Source: Clostridia bacterium (GTDB lineage Bacteria > Bacillota > Clostridia > Oscillospirales > CAG-272). Taken from it: DNA of 64,000 bases. The stretch is from contig JAGBCA010000065.1 in assembly GCA_017938205.1 (NCBI GenBank), positions 28,903 through 92,902 on the forward strand. The letters run 5' to 3'. Position numbers and translations under genes: made by a program. This document shows positions 1 through 7,229 of the stretch, piece by piece; within the stretch, counting starts at the first letter, position 1; every line of letters begins with the position of its first letter. The notes beneath the pieces are model-generated. The model was not told the DNA's origin. It saw only the letters and a list, made by a program, of their open reading frames with translations, and did not search any database.

Positions 1-197
1 AAGGCGCGGCAGATATCTGCCGTATACTGCGAGGTTCCGCCGCCCGCGCCGTAGGTAACGCTCATATAAGAGGGGGAGAGCTTTGCGATCTCGGTCGCCG
101 CCGCCAAAACGCTCTCAAACTTATCGCTTGTTTTGGGCGGAAATACCTCGTAGGAAAGACTCGGTTTTTCGCCGTTTATAATATCGATGATCCTCAT
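1..197 (-). CDS. metF: Methylenetetrahydrofolate reductase, N-terminal part (cut by window edge)
   Basis: Only the first 65 codons are present; the gene runs off the left edge. MetF reduces 5,10-methylene-THF to 5-methyl-THF for methionine synthesis or the methyl branch of acetogenic carbon flow. Seen: the ATG at 197 is preceded by a purine-rich AAAGGCGG site. The protein carries the family's N-terminal strand motif SYEVFPPK, with the conserved acid residue, followed by SYMSVTYGAGGGTS, the characteristic TYGAGG loop. No other family combines these two motifs at this spacing. A plausible promoter for it lies at 249-277. The rest of the gene and its operon partners cannot be seen. Confidence 0.88.
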   Translation of the reverse strand, partial: MRIIDIINGEKPSLSYEVFPPKTSDKFESVLAAATEIAKLSPSYMSVTYGAGGGTSQYTADICRA

Positions 198-248
198 TTT
201 ATAGCCGCCTTTCTTGCGCTTCTCGGTGCTTTCTATTTATATAAGGAT

Positions 249-277
249 AGTTTAACACATTTTTTTGTGCATTGCAA
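249..277 (-). promoter_or_regulatory. Predicted metF promoter
   Basis: On the minus strand TTGCAA (277-272) and TAAACT (254-249) are 17 bp apart, about 50 bp upstream of the metF ATG. The match to sigma-A is moderate. The rest of 198-408 is AT-rich and shows no gene. Confidence 0.45.
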
Positions 278-408
278 GGGAATGCTTAAAAAAACTTGAA
301 TGGAATGCGATCCTATTATAAATTTGCACAATCCGCTTTTTATACCGACTGATAAATCCGTGATTTTGCCAAAAATGCAAGCAATTAACAATTTTTTTGA
401 AAATAATC

Positions 409-460
409 TTGACAAAGGCGGAAAAATGGAGTATACTTTTAACGGTTAGCGTAGGCTAAC
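409..460 (+). promoter_or_regulatory. feo promoter with palindromic iron-regulator operator
   Basis: TTGACA (409-414) and TATACT (432-437) are 17 bp apart, a near-perfect sigma-A promoter. A perfect palindrome GTTAGCGTAGGCTAAC (445-460) sits at the expected transcription start. The TTAGS-N4-SCTAA form resembles operators of DtxR/IdeR/MntR-type metalloregulators. Its position would block initiation, so repression by metal-loaded regulator is inferred. The same half-sites recur at 748-765. Confidence 0.75.
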
Positions 461-488
461 TATGAAAAAGGATCGGAGATGAGCACGC

Positions 489-704
489 ATGGATCTTTGG
501 CAGGCCGAGGAAGGAACGGAATATATCGTTGACCGCATCGAAAGCGGTGACGAGGATATGGAAAGCTTTTTGTTTTCGCTCGGTTGCTACGGCGGTGAGC
601 CGATCACCGTTGTCAGCAAAAAGAAGAAAACGCTCGTTGCATCCATCAAGGACGGCCGTTACAGCATGGACCGCGCGCTTGCGGAGGCCATCCTTTTGAA
701 ATAA
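489..704 (+). CDS. feoA: Ferrous iron transport protein FeoA
   Basis: A 71-residue SH3-like protein that works with FeoB at the cytoplasmic face in Fe(II) uptake. Seen: the length is typical for FeoA, it has the usual strand pattern ending in a basic turn (VSKKKKTLVASIKDGRYSMD) and the conserved hydrophobic tail RALAEAILL, and it lies directly upstream of feoB. The ATG at 489 is preceded by the purine-rich sequence GGATCGGAGATGAGC. A palindromic metal-regulator operator overlaps the promoter. Between feoA and feoB lie a hairpin and a second copy of the operator, so the two genes may be partly uncoupled. Assignment rests on size, motif and context; FeoA is too short for much more. Confidence 0.88.
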   Translation: MDLWQAEEGTEYIVDRIESGDEDMESFLFSLGCYGGEPITVVSKKKKTLVASIKDGRYSMDRALAEAILLK

Positions 705-739
705 AGAAATGTCTGGGGAAAAGATCCCCGAATTTCTTT
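703..739 (+). terminator. Hairpin between feoA and feoB (attenuator or partial terminator)
   Basis: AAAGAAAT (703-710) pairs with ATTTCTTT (732-739), and inside it GGGGA pairs with TCCCC. The hairpin starts at the feoA stop codon and ends in a short T run. Function as terminator, RNA-stability element or attenuator is inferred. Confidence 0.5.
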
Positions 740-747
740 TGGATCGG

Positions 748-765
748 AGTTAGCATATGCTAACT
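748..765 (+). promoter_or_regulatory. Second palindromic metal-regulator operator, upstream of feoB
   Basis: AGTTAGCATATGCTAACT is a perfect 18-bp palindrome sharing the GTTAGC/GCTAAC half-sites of the operator at 445-460. It lies 70 bp before the feoB start. No clear separate promoter was found here, so it may act as a roadblock or control an internal promoter. Confidence 0.7.
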
Positions 766-834
766 GGAAAAGTATTTTACACGGAGAAAGATCCGTTAAA
801 ATAACCATACATATTTTTCGGAGGAAACATTTTT

Positions 835-2844
835 ATGAGAATTGCTTTGGCAGGCAATCCGAACAGCGGTAAAACCACGATGTTCAACGCGCTGACCGGC
901 CGCAACGAGAAGGTCGGAAACTGGGCGGGCGTTACCGTTGACAAAAAGGAGCATCCGATCAAAAAGGCTCTTGCGGGCGAGGATGCGGAGCTGATCGCCG
1001 TGGATCTTCCCGGTGCGTATTCGATGTCCCCCTTCACCTCTGAGGAGAGCATCACGAGCTCGTACGTGAAGAACGAGAACCCCGATGCGATCATCAACAT
1101 CGTGGATGCAACCAATCTCTCGCGCAGTCTTTTCTTTACCACCCAGCTTTTGGAGCTCGGTATTCCCGTTGTCGTTGCGCTGAATAAGAGCGACGTCAAC
1201 GAAAAGAAGGAAAACCTGATCGATGCGAAGCTTCTTTCCGAAAAGCTTGGCTGTCCCGTGGTTGAAACCGTTTCCACCTCTCATAAGGGCATGCAGGAGC
1301 TGATCGCCGCCGTGCGTGCATCTGCAGGGAAGGGCCAAAAGGCACCCTACGATCCCGGGAAGGTGGATGAAACGAACAAAGAGGCCGTGATCGAGGCGGA
1401 TAAAAAGCGCTTTGCCTTTGCAAACGGCATCGTCAAGGCGGTTGAAAAGCGTAAGGTGCTCACCAAGGATAAAAACGTTGGTGACAAGATCGACGAGATC
1501 CTTACCAATAAGTGGTTTGGACTTCCGATCTTCGCCGTGATCATGTACGCCGTGTTCTGGATCTCGCAGGCAGGCCCTGCCGTTTGGCTTGCAGACTTTC
1601 TCACCGGCCTTCTTGAGAGCGGTCAAGGTCTCGTTGCCGAGGCACTCGGTGACGGTATCTGGGCTTCCATTCTCGTGGACGGTATCATCGGCGGCTTTAT
1701 CGCCATCGTCGGCTTCCTTCCTCTCGTGATGGTGATGTATTTCCTCATCGCCCTTCTCGAGGACTGCGGATATATGGCAAGAGCCACGGTCGTGCTTGAT
1801 CCTATCTTCAAGAAGGTGGGGCTTTCGGGAAAATCCGTGATCCCCTTCGTGATCGGCACGGGCTGTGCGATCCCCGGCGTTATGGCGAGCCGTACCATTC
1901 GTGACGAGCGCGAGCGCAGAGCCACCGCACTGCTCGCTCCCTTCATGCCCTGCGGCGCAAAGCTCCCCGTTATCTCTCTTTTTGCAGGCGCATTTTTCAC
2001 AAATTCTCCCTGGCTCGGCGCATCCATGTATTTTATCGGCATCGCGCTCATCTTCCTCTGTGCGCTTCTGATCAACGCCGTTACGGGCTATAAAAAGAAG
2101 TCCTACTTCATCATGGAGCTGCCCGAGTATAAGGCGCCCAGCATTCCCAAGGCCGCCGTTTCCATGTGTCAGCGCGGTTGGGCGTATATCGTGAAGGCGG
2201 GAACGATCATTCTCGTTTGTAACTTCGTCGTTCACGTGATGCAGACCTTCAACTGGCGCTTTGAGGTTGTCTCCGAGGAAATGGCACATACCTCCATTCT
2301 CGCGACGATCGCCTCTCCCTTTGCCTATATCGTTGCTCCCATCATCGGTGTGGTTGCTTGGCAGCTCGCCGCCGCCACCGTAACCGGCTTTATTGCAAAG
2401 GAAAACGTCGTTGCCACCCTGGCCGTATGCTTCGGTATCTCCAACCTCTTCGATCTCGATGAGCTTGCTGTGCTGGAAGGAAACGCAAGCGTCGTTGCCT
2501 CCGCCTTCGGTATCACGAGCGTTGCCGCTCTTGCCTTCCTTGTATTCAATCTTTTCTCGCCTCCCTGCTTCGCCGCGATCGGCGCAATGAATGCAGAGCT
2601 CAAGAGCAAAAAGTGGCTCTTTGCAGGCATCGGTATGCAGCTCGGCGTTGGATATACGCTCGGCTTCCTTGTGTATTTCTTTGGCACGCTCTTCAGCGGT
2701 GCGCAGTTTGGTAAGGCGTGGATGCCCATTCTCGGATGGACGATCGTTCTTGCATTGGTCGCTCTCGTTGTTTATCTCATTCTTGAAAGAAAGAAGGAGG
2801 ATGCGCGTCTTGCATCCGAGAAGCGCGCGGAAGTTAAGGTATGA
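835..2844 (+). CDS. feoB: Ferrous iron transporter FeoB
   Basis: A 669-residue inner-membrane Fe(II) permease with an N-terminal G-protein domain. Seen: G1 GNPNSGKT at residues 7-14, G3 DLPG at 57-60, G4 NKSD at 117-120; a helical linker to about residue 200; then the polytopic region with the two family Gate segments, including the conserved Cys-bearing stretches around EDCGYMARA and IGTGCAIPGVMASRTIRDERERR. The length and domain order are those of a complete bacterial FeoB. The start at 835 has a strong CGGAGGAAAC ribosome site. The stop overlaps the next gene by 4 bp (ATGA), indicating coupled translation. Iron-dependent repression through the two palindromes is likely. Confidence 0.97.
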   Translation: MRIALAGNPNSGKTTMFNALTGRNEKVGNWAGVTVDKKEHPIKKALAGEDAELIAVDLPGAYSMSPFTSEESITSSYVKNENPDAIINIVDATNLSRSLFFTTQLLELGIPVVVALNKSDVNEKKENLIDAKLLSEKLGCPVVETVSTSHKGMQELIAAVRASAGKGQKAPYDPGKVDETNKEAVIEADKKRFAFANGIVKAVEKRKVLTKDKNVGDKIDEILTNKWFGLPIFAVIMYAVFWISQAGPAVWLADFLTGLLESGQGLVAEALGDGIWASILVDGIIGGFIAIVGFLPLVMVMYFLIALLEDCGYMARATVVLDPIFKKVGLSGKSVIPFVIGTGCAIPGVMASRTIRDERERRATALLAPFMPCGAKLPVISLFAGAFFTNSPWLGASMYFIGIALIFLCALLINAVTGYKKKSYFIMELPEYKAPSIPKAAVSMCQRGWAYIVKAGTIILVCNFVVHVMQTFNWRFEVVSEEMAHTSILATIASPFAYIVAPIIGVVAWQLAAATVTGFIAKENVVATLAVCFGISNLFDLDELAVLEGNASVVASAFGITSVAALAFLVFNLFSPPCFAAIGAMNAELKSKKWLFAGIGMQLGVGYTLGFLVYFFGTLFSGAQFGKAWMPILGWTIVLALVALVVYLILERKKEDARLASEKRAEVKV

Positions 2845-3035
2845 CCTTTCTTGATTATTTGCCGATCCTGATCATTGCCGTGATCGTAGGTGGCGCGGCC
2901 TTCTATATCTATAAGCAAAAAAAGAAGGGAAGAAAATGCATCGGCTGTCCCTACTGTGATGCCTGCGCATCCAAGGGAACGAAAAACGCTTGTTCTTCTA
3001 AAAATGAAAACAAAGATTTACAAAACAAGGAATAA
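2841..3035 (+). CDS. FeoB-associated Cys-rich membrane peptide
   Basis: A 64-residue protein overlapping the feoB stop by 4 bp. Seen: one N-terminal membrane helix (residues 6-24), a basic stretch KQKKKGRK, then a CxxCPYCDAC-type cluster (CIGCPYCDACASKG) and a polar tail. This matches the small FeoB-associated Cys-rich membrane proteins found after feoB in many Firmicutes. The role is not settled; the Cys cluster could bind Fe(II) or act in delivery or assembly at the FeoB pore. Tight overlap and co-conservation with FeoB support a shared function. No promoter of its own was seen. Confidence 0.88.
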   Translation: MTFLDYLPILIIAVIVGGAAFYIYKQKKKGRKCIGCPYCDACASKGTKNACSSKNENKDLQNKE

Positions 3036-3040
3036 TATCA

Positions 3041-3080
3041 AAAAAACAGGGCAGCTCAAGTCGAAAGCTTGAGCTGCCCT
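3041..3080 (-). terminator. Intrinsic terminator, best fitted to addB
   Basis: A 13-bp perfect stem: AGGGCAGCTCAAG (3048-3060) with CTTGAGCTGCCCT (3068-3080). On the minus strand the stem is followed by a T7 run (complement of 3040-3046), so it ends the addB transcript. On the plus strand the tail is not T-rich, but the hairpin could still protect the 3' end of the feo mRNA. Confidence 0.8.
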
Positions 3081-3166
3081 CAATACATAAAAAGGGATAG
3101 GGAAATTTGGAGCGAAGATCGTTGGCCGATAATTTCGTTTGCGACCAAATGCACCATCCTCTTTAT

Positions 3167-6100
3167 TTACTTTCTGCATACCGCCTTATAAGCGCAGTGC
3201 TCGCAGGGGGATGCGTTTTTCTTTTTTCGGGGAGCGGCAGTGATATCGCCGGCCTTCATGCGGTTTGCGATGCCTTCCACCACCCCCGAAAGCTCCTCCA
3301 TCAGCTGATCCCATTGCTCGTTTGTGTAGAGGTTCTTTTTGGAATTGGCGGAAACGCTTCCGTCCTTATTGTATTTGATAGGAAGAAAATCGGGATGCAT
3401 ACCGTTAAGGGAAACGGGATCGTCGAGAAGCATTCCGTTTCGGTTGTCTGCCATGGCGATCCTGCGATCCGCAGGCGGCGGCGAGGATTGGTTCTCATCC
3501 TCGGTCAGCGCGTTCATATAGACTGCACCTGCTGGCAAAATCCTTCCCTCGGGCGATACTCCGAGCGCATTCCTTACGGCAGGACCGGGATCCTCCGTCA
3601 GCGAGCGCAGATAGAGGAACATCTGAATGTTTTCACCCCGTGCAAGATCGCTTGGGGAAAAGGCCTTCTTTCCCGTTTTGTAGTCCACCACGCGAAGGTA
3701 AACGTCATCTGACGCACGCAGAGCGTCCACGCGGTCGATCGTACCGTAAATATAGACCGCCTCACCGTCCTCGGTGTGGAGCACGGGGGGCTTTGGCCCA
3801 TCCTCGCCGCCGATCTTCAATTCGAAAAAGACGGGCTTGAAGCCGTGCTCGTGTGAAAATTCACGGCAAAGGCTCTCTGCCATCACCTCGGCGGCCTTGG
3901 TGAGACGGCCGATCTGCAGAGCCTCGCGCTTGGCACGCGTGCCGCCCGAGCGGAGCAGGCGCTCGCTTTCCTCTGCGGCAATGGCTTGCACGCGTGCGCG
4001 CCGCTCCTCGGCTGAAATCGTACTGTGCGAGAGACCGTCACGCTTGATCTCGGAGAGAAAGCGCTCCAGAATGGCGTGCAAAAAGGTACCTATGTTGAGA
4101 TGGTCAAGCTTTGCACGCCGCTGCTCGGAGAGGCGAAGGGTGTAGGTGCAAAAATGCTTGAAGGGGCATTCAGCATAGCTGTCCAAGCGGCTTTGCGTCA
4201 GTGCCATCGCGCCGCGGTAGAGCGCAGATGCCGTTCCGCGCGTCAGCTGCAGGGTGTCGTTTGCAAGACGGCGCTCCATCACGGCGAGCTCGCGCTCATG
4301 TCCCGTGCGGCGCAGTGCCTCGGTCAAAACGGTGCGCTCTGCATCCGTCATGCGATCGTAGCCCTCAAGCGCCGCCGAGGGTGTATAAAAGCGATGTGCC
4401 GCATCCATGGTCTCAATGTCCGTGGGAAGGATCGTTTTATCGGTCATGCTCACGATGCGCGCGATCACATCTGCGGGGGGTGTGATGCCATAGGAGCTGT
4501 TCTTCTCGGTATACAAAAGCGAAACGCTCTCGCGCCCCATAGCAAAGGCGCGTGAGAAGCTATAGAGCTCGCGTGCGCTCTGCACCTCGCGGCTGGCATC
4601 CGTAAAAAAGCCGAGCGAAAGGAGGCATTCCTTGTCGGAAAGTGTCAACGCGCCGCCGTCCGAGGGATTCATCGGAAATTCTCCCGCATTGACACCGCAA
4701 AGGTATACGTGGCGTATGTCGGATGGGCGCAGAAGGTCGGCCGTTCCCGCACAAACGCAGTCGTAAAGCGCGGGAATATGTCCCATATCCACGGCGCGGA
4801 AAACGATGCCGAGCAAGGAGCGAAATACCCGCTCGTCCGCCTTGAAGTCCCCCATTGTTTCCACGAGCTTGTCAAGCGCATCGCAGATCACGCCGAAGAG
4901 CCGCTCGTTCTCCTCGGCGGCCTCAAGCTCCCCGAAGGAGCGCAGAAGCGCGGCACGCCGTGCAAGACCGTCTTCTATGGAGAGGGAAGTGAGAAGCTTC
5001 AGAAGTGCCTCCGCGTGTTCCTGCACGGTGGCGGCGTGCGCCGTATCCTCGGCAAGAGTGAGAAGCGGTTGCATCAGCGCCTCTCTGGTCGCACCGATGC
5101 GGCGGAGCGTTTCTGCTGTCTGCTCGGTCTCCTCCGCTCCGTATCCGAGCGGATTCATGTTCCAGAGCGTATCGGAGGAGAAGCCGCGCCCCTCGATCTG
5201 CCAACGCTCGCAGTAGAGCTCCAGCTCGCACACCTCGCCGCGCGAAAGTCCCGAGAGACCGCATTTTGCGTAAGCAAGCACGTCACTGCGGCGAAAGCCG
5301 CTGCTTACCGCGGCGTAAGCGCATTCGATCAGCTTGACAGCCTCAAAGGAAGAGGCATCCTTGCGCGTGTGGATCGTTGAGGGAATGCCCGCCTTGCGCA
5401 GCGCCACGTCGATCAAGCCCTCCGAGGTGGATGCCTTGGAGGTAACGATGGCAAAATCACGATAGCGGCATCCCTCCTCCTGCACGCGGCGGAGGATGTC
5501 CTGCGCAACGAAGGTCGCCATGTCGTATGGCGTCGGACACTTGTATATTCTAAGAGAATTTTGATTTTTTTGTAAATATTCCTTGTCAATTTTGTCGGTT
5601 GCCTTCCATAAGAGAGGTAACGCACTCTGCAAAAGCGGATCCGCTTCGGCGCTTCCGTCGATCTTTTTGATCCGCACCTCGCAGTCGATGCGATGGCAAA
5701 GCGCTGTCAGCCGCTCGCGCACCCGCATCGGCTCGGTGTACGCAAAGCCGTCCTCGCCGTTTTTGGGGATGCGCAGCGTCAGCGTAACGCTTGCCGTGCG
5801 CAGGAGCGCGGAAAGAACGCGGTATTGCTCCTCCGTAAAGGAAGTGAAGCCGTCAACGAAGATCTCGGTGTCACGAAGGATCTCGGGATGTTTGGGCAGG
5901 ATCTCGGCGCAGGCAAGAACGTCCTCACCACTATCTCTGTATTTTTCACCGTGCAGGGATTGGAAAAGAGCAAGGATCTTCGAAAGATCCGAAAGCTTTT
6001 CGGATAGGCGCGGATGTGCATCGCTCACGGCCTCGGCGGCCTCGGAAAGCACCGCAGCATCCAGACAGAGCGAGCGCATTTCACGGCAGGCCGCGAGCGC

Positions 6101-6451
6101 TTTTTCGACCGTTCCCTCGTTTACGCGCCCGTACTGCGTGCTGAGAACAGGGGAAAGCTCTGTCAGCGTGCGCCACATATACAGCGCCTTGACGGTATTG
6201 TCCGAATAATTGTCCGAAAGTCCGCCGATCTCGCGGAATACGAGGTTCGGAAGTCTTGTGAAATTCGTGACCTCAAAGGTTAGCGGCGCGGCGGCGGGCA
6301 AGCGCTCGGCGTATTCGCTCTCCGCGGTAACCGTCTGCTGCTCGGGAACGAGAAGAAGAGAACGCTTGCCTGCGCGCATCCGTTCTTCAATGCGCGTGCG
6401 CAGCTCGCGGCTCGTATCGGCGTAAAAGCCGCCCTGTATGATCGTCAGCAT
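3167..6451 (-). CDS. addB: AddAB helicase-nuclease subunit B
   Basis: A 1094-residue partner of AddA in double-strand-break end processing and recombination. Seen: C-terminal RecB-type nuclease motif (GTIDRVD...VVDYKTGKKAF...QMFLYL) near residues 895-940; four Cys for a 4Fe-4S cluster, one in YAECPFKHFC near residue 762 and three at the C terminus in PCEHCAYKAVC; helicase-like middle (VEKALAACREMRSLC, FVDGFTSFT). The start chosen is the ATG at 6451 with AGGGGGA upstream. The track frame runs 49 codons further, into the preceding gene, but that extension reads as non-native. It overlaps the upstream regulator by 7 bp. Odd: the N-terminal GxxGxGKT nucleotide loop of AddB proteins is replaced by GGFYADTSRE. 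addA is not in this window. Confidence 0.93.
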   Translation of the reverse strand: MLTIIQGGFYADTSRELRTRIEERMRAGKRSLLLVPEQQTVTAESEYAERLPAAAPLTFEVTNFTRLPNLVFREIGGLSDNYSDNTVKALYMWRTLTELSPVLSTQYGRVNEGTVEKALAACREMRSLCLDAAVLSEAAEAVSDAHPRLSEKLSDLSKILALFQSLHGEKYRDSGEDVLACAEILPKHPEILRDTEIFVDGFTSFTEEQYRVLSALLRTASVTLTLRIPKNGEDGFAYTEPMRVRERLTALCHRIDCEVRIKKIDGSAEADPLLQSALPLLWKATDKIDKEYLQKNQNSLRIYKCPTPYDMATFVAQDILRRVQEEGCRYRDFAIVTSKASTSEGLIDVALRKAGIPSTIHTRKDASSFEAVKLIECAYAAVSSGFRRSDVLAYAKCGLSGLSRGEVCELELYCERWQIEGRGFSSDTLWNMNPLGYGAEETEQTAETLRRIGATREALMQPLLTLAEDTAHAATVQEHAEALLKLLTSLSIEDGLARRAALLRSFGELEAAEENERLFGVICDALDKLVETMGDFKADERVFRSLLGIVFRAVDMGHIPALYDCVCAGTADLLRPSDIRHVYLCGVNAGEFPMNPSDGGALTLSDKECLLSLGFFTDASREVQSARELYSFSRAFAMGRESVSLLYTEKNSSYGITPPADVIARIVSMTDKTILPTDIETMDAAHRFYTPSAALEGYDRMTDAERTVLTEALRRTGHERELAVMERRLANDTLQLTRGTASALYRGAMALTQSRLDSYAECPFKHFCTYTLRLSEQRRAKLDHLNIGTFLHAILERFLSEIKRDGLSHSTISAEERRARVQAIAAEESERLLRSGGTRAKREALQIGRLTKAAEVMAESLCREFSHEHGFKPVFFELKIGGEDGPKPPVLHTEDGEAVYIYGTIDRVDALRASDDVYLRVVDYKTGKKAFSPSDLARGENIQMFLYLRSLTEDPGPAVRNALGVSPEGRILPAGAVYMNALTEDENQSSPPPADRRIAMADNRNGMLLDDPVSLNGMHPDFLPIKYNKDGSVSANSKKNLYTNEQWDQLMEELSGVVEGIANRMKAGDITAAPRKKKNASPCEHCAYKAVCRK

Positions 6452-7023
6452 TCGCGGTCCCCCTTCACAAATTTTTCGGAAAGCGCGTAGCCGGCCTTGC
6501 GGGAGGAAAGGATCACCTTTTCGCCGCCGCGCTCCAGCTTTTCGCGCAGATAATGAATATAAACACTCAAAAGACCGTCCGTTCCCTCGGTGCCCCAAAC
6601 GGCGGCGCGAAGCTCCTCACGGCCAAGAAAACGCCCCTCTGCACGGACGAGCGCAAGAAGCAAGGAAAATTCCACCTCGGTCAGCCGTATTTCTTCACCG
6701 TAAAGGCGCAATGCGCGCTCGTCTTCCAAAAGAACGAGCGGCGGAGCCGTGTGCCCCTGCATTTTTTTTGCAGCCAGGCCGAGCGGCAGGGGCAAGGGCA
6801 GGCATCGCTCTTCGGGAAGTCCGGGATCTGCGTCCTCGGTGAGGTAGTAATAGCCTTCTCCCTGCGGGATCGGGGCATCGAGGCGGCAATCAAAAATATA
6901 TATGTCGGCGCGTGCGCCCACGGTATCCGTCACCTCAATGCGGTCAAAGATCTCCGAGAGCTCCCAACGCAGCTTTTGCCCAAGATAGGGATCGTTCGTT
7001 ATGATGTTCAGAGCCCCCTGCAT
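6445..7023 (-). CDS. Atypical response regulator with OmpR/PhoB-type winged helix
   Basis: A 192-residue regulator. Residues about 1-100 form a shortened receiver-like region with IYIFDCRLD where the phosphoacceptor Asp strand would be, but no DD acid pair and no KP motif. Residues about 105-190 are a clear Trans_reg_C winged helix (LTEVEFSLLLALV, AVWGTEGTDGLLSVYIHYLREKL, SSRKAGYAL). The start is the ATG at 7023, which has GGAGG 8 bp upstream; the in-frame TTG at 7038 would overlap that site. No histidine kinase is adjacent. It overlaps addB by 7 bp, so its production is coupled to a DNA-repair gene. Targets are unknown. Confidence 0.82.
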   Translation of the reverse strand: MQGALNIITNDPYLGQKLRWELSEIFDRIEVTDTVGARADIYIFDCRLDAPIPQGEGYYYLTEDADPGLPEERCLPLPLPLGLAAKKMQGHTAPPLVLLEDERALRLYGEEIRLTEVEFSLLLALVRAEGRFLGREELRAAVWGTEGTDGLLSVYIHYLREKLERGGEKVILSSRKAGYALSEKFVKGDREC

Positions 7024-7067
7024 CCGCTCTTCCTCCAAAAATCTAATTTATTAGAAATGCTGCTTTG

Positions 7068-7096
7068 ATTATACCCCAAAGCCTTCTCTTTGTCAA
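7068..7096 (-). promoter_or_regulatory. Promoter of the regulator-addB operon
   Basis: On the minus strand TTGACA (7096-7091) and TATAAT (7073-7068) are separated by 17 bp: perfect consensus, about 45 bp before the regulator start. Confidence 0.85.
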
Positions 7097-7169
7097 CACC
7101 TTTCGCGCGTGCGCTTTGTTTTAGGGCACAATAGAGCAACTTTTGCAAACTGACGGTCAATTTTTGCAA

Positions 7170-7198
7170 TTGTTAGGGGCGGTCAATTATAGTATAAT
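7170..7198 (+). promoter_or_regulatory. Promoter of the KDPG aldolase-VOC gene
   Basis: TTGTTA (7170-7175) and TATAAT (7193-7198), spacer 17 bp, 31 bp before the ATG at 7230. Confidence 0.7.
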
Positions 7199-7229
7199 TG
7201 TAGGTGAAATAAAACAAAGGAGACTTGTT

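Noticed and set aside
3107-3712. 201-codon plus-strand frame beginning near the feo operon end
   Set aside because: It lies almost wholly antisense to addB and lacks a ribosome site and motifs.
6452-6598. 49-codon N-terminal extension of addB
   Set aside because: It runs back inside the upstream regulator gene in another frame, has unnatural composition, and the internal ATG gives the canonical AddB start with a ribosome site.
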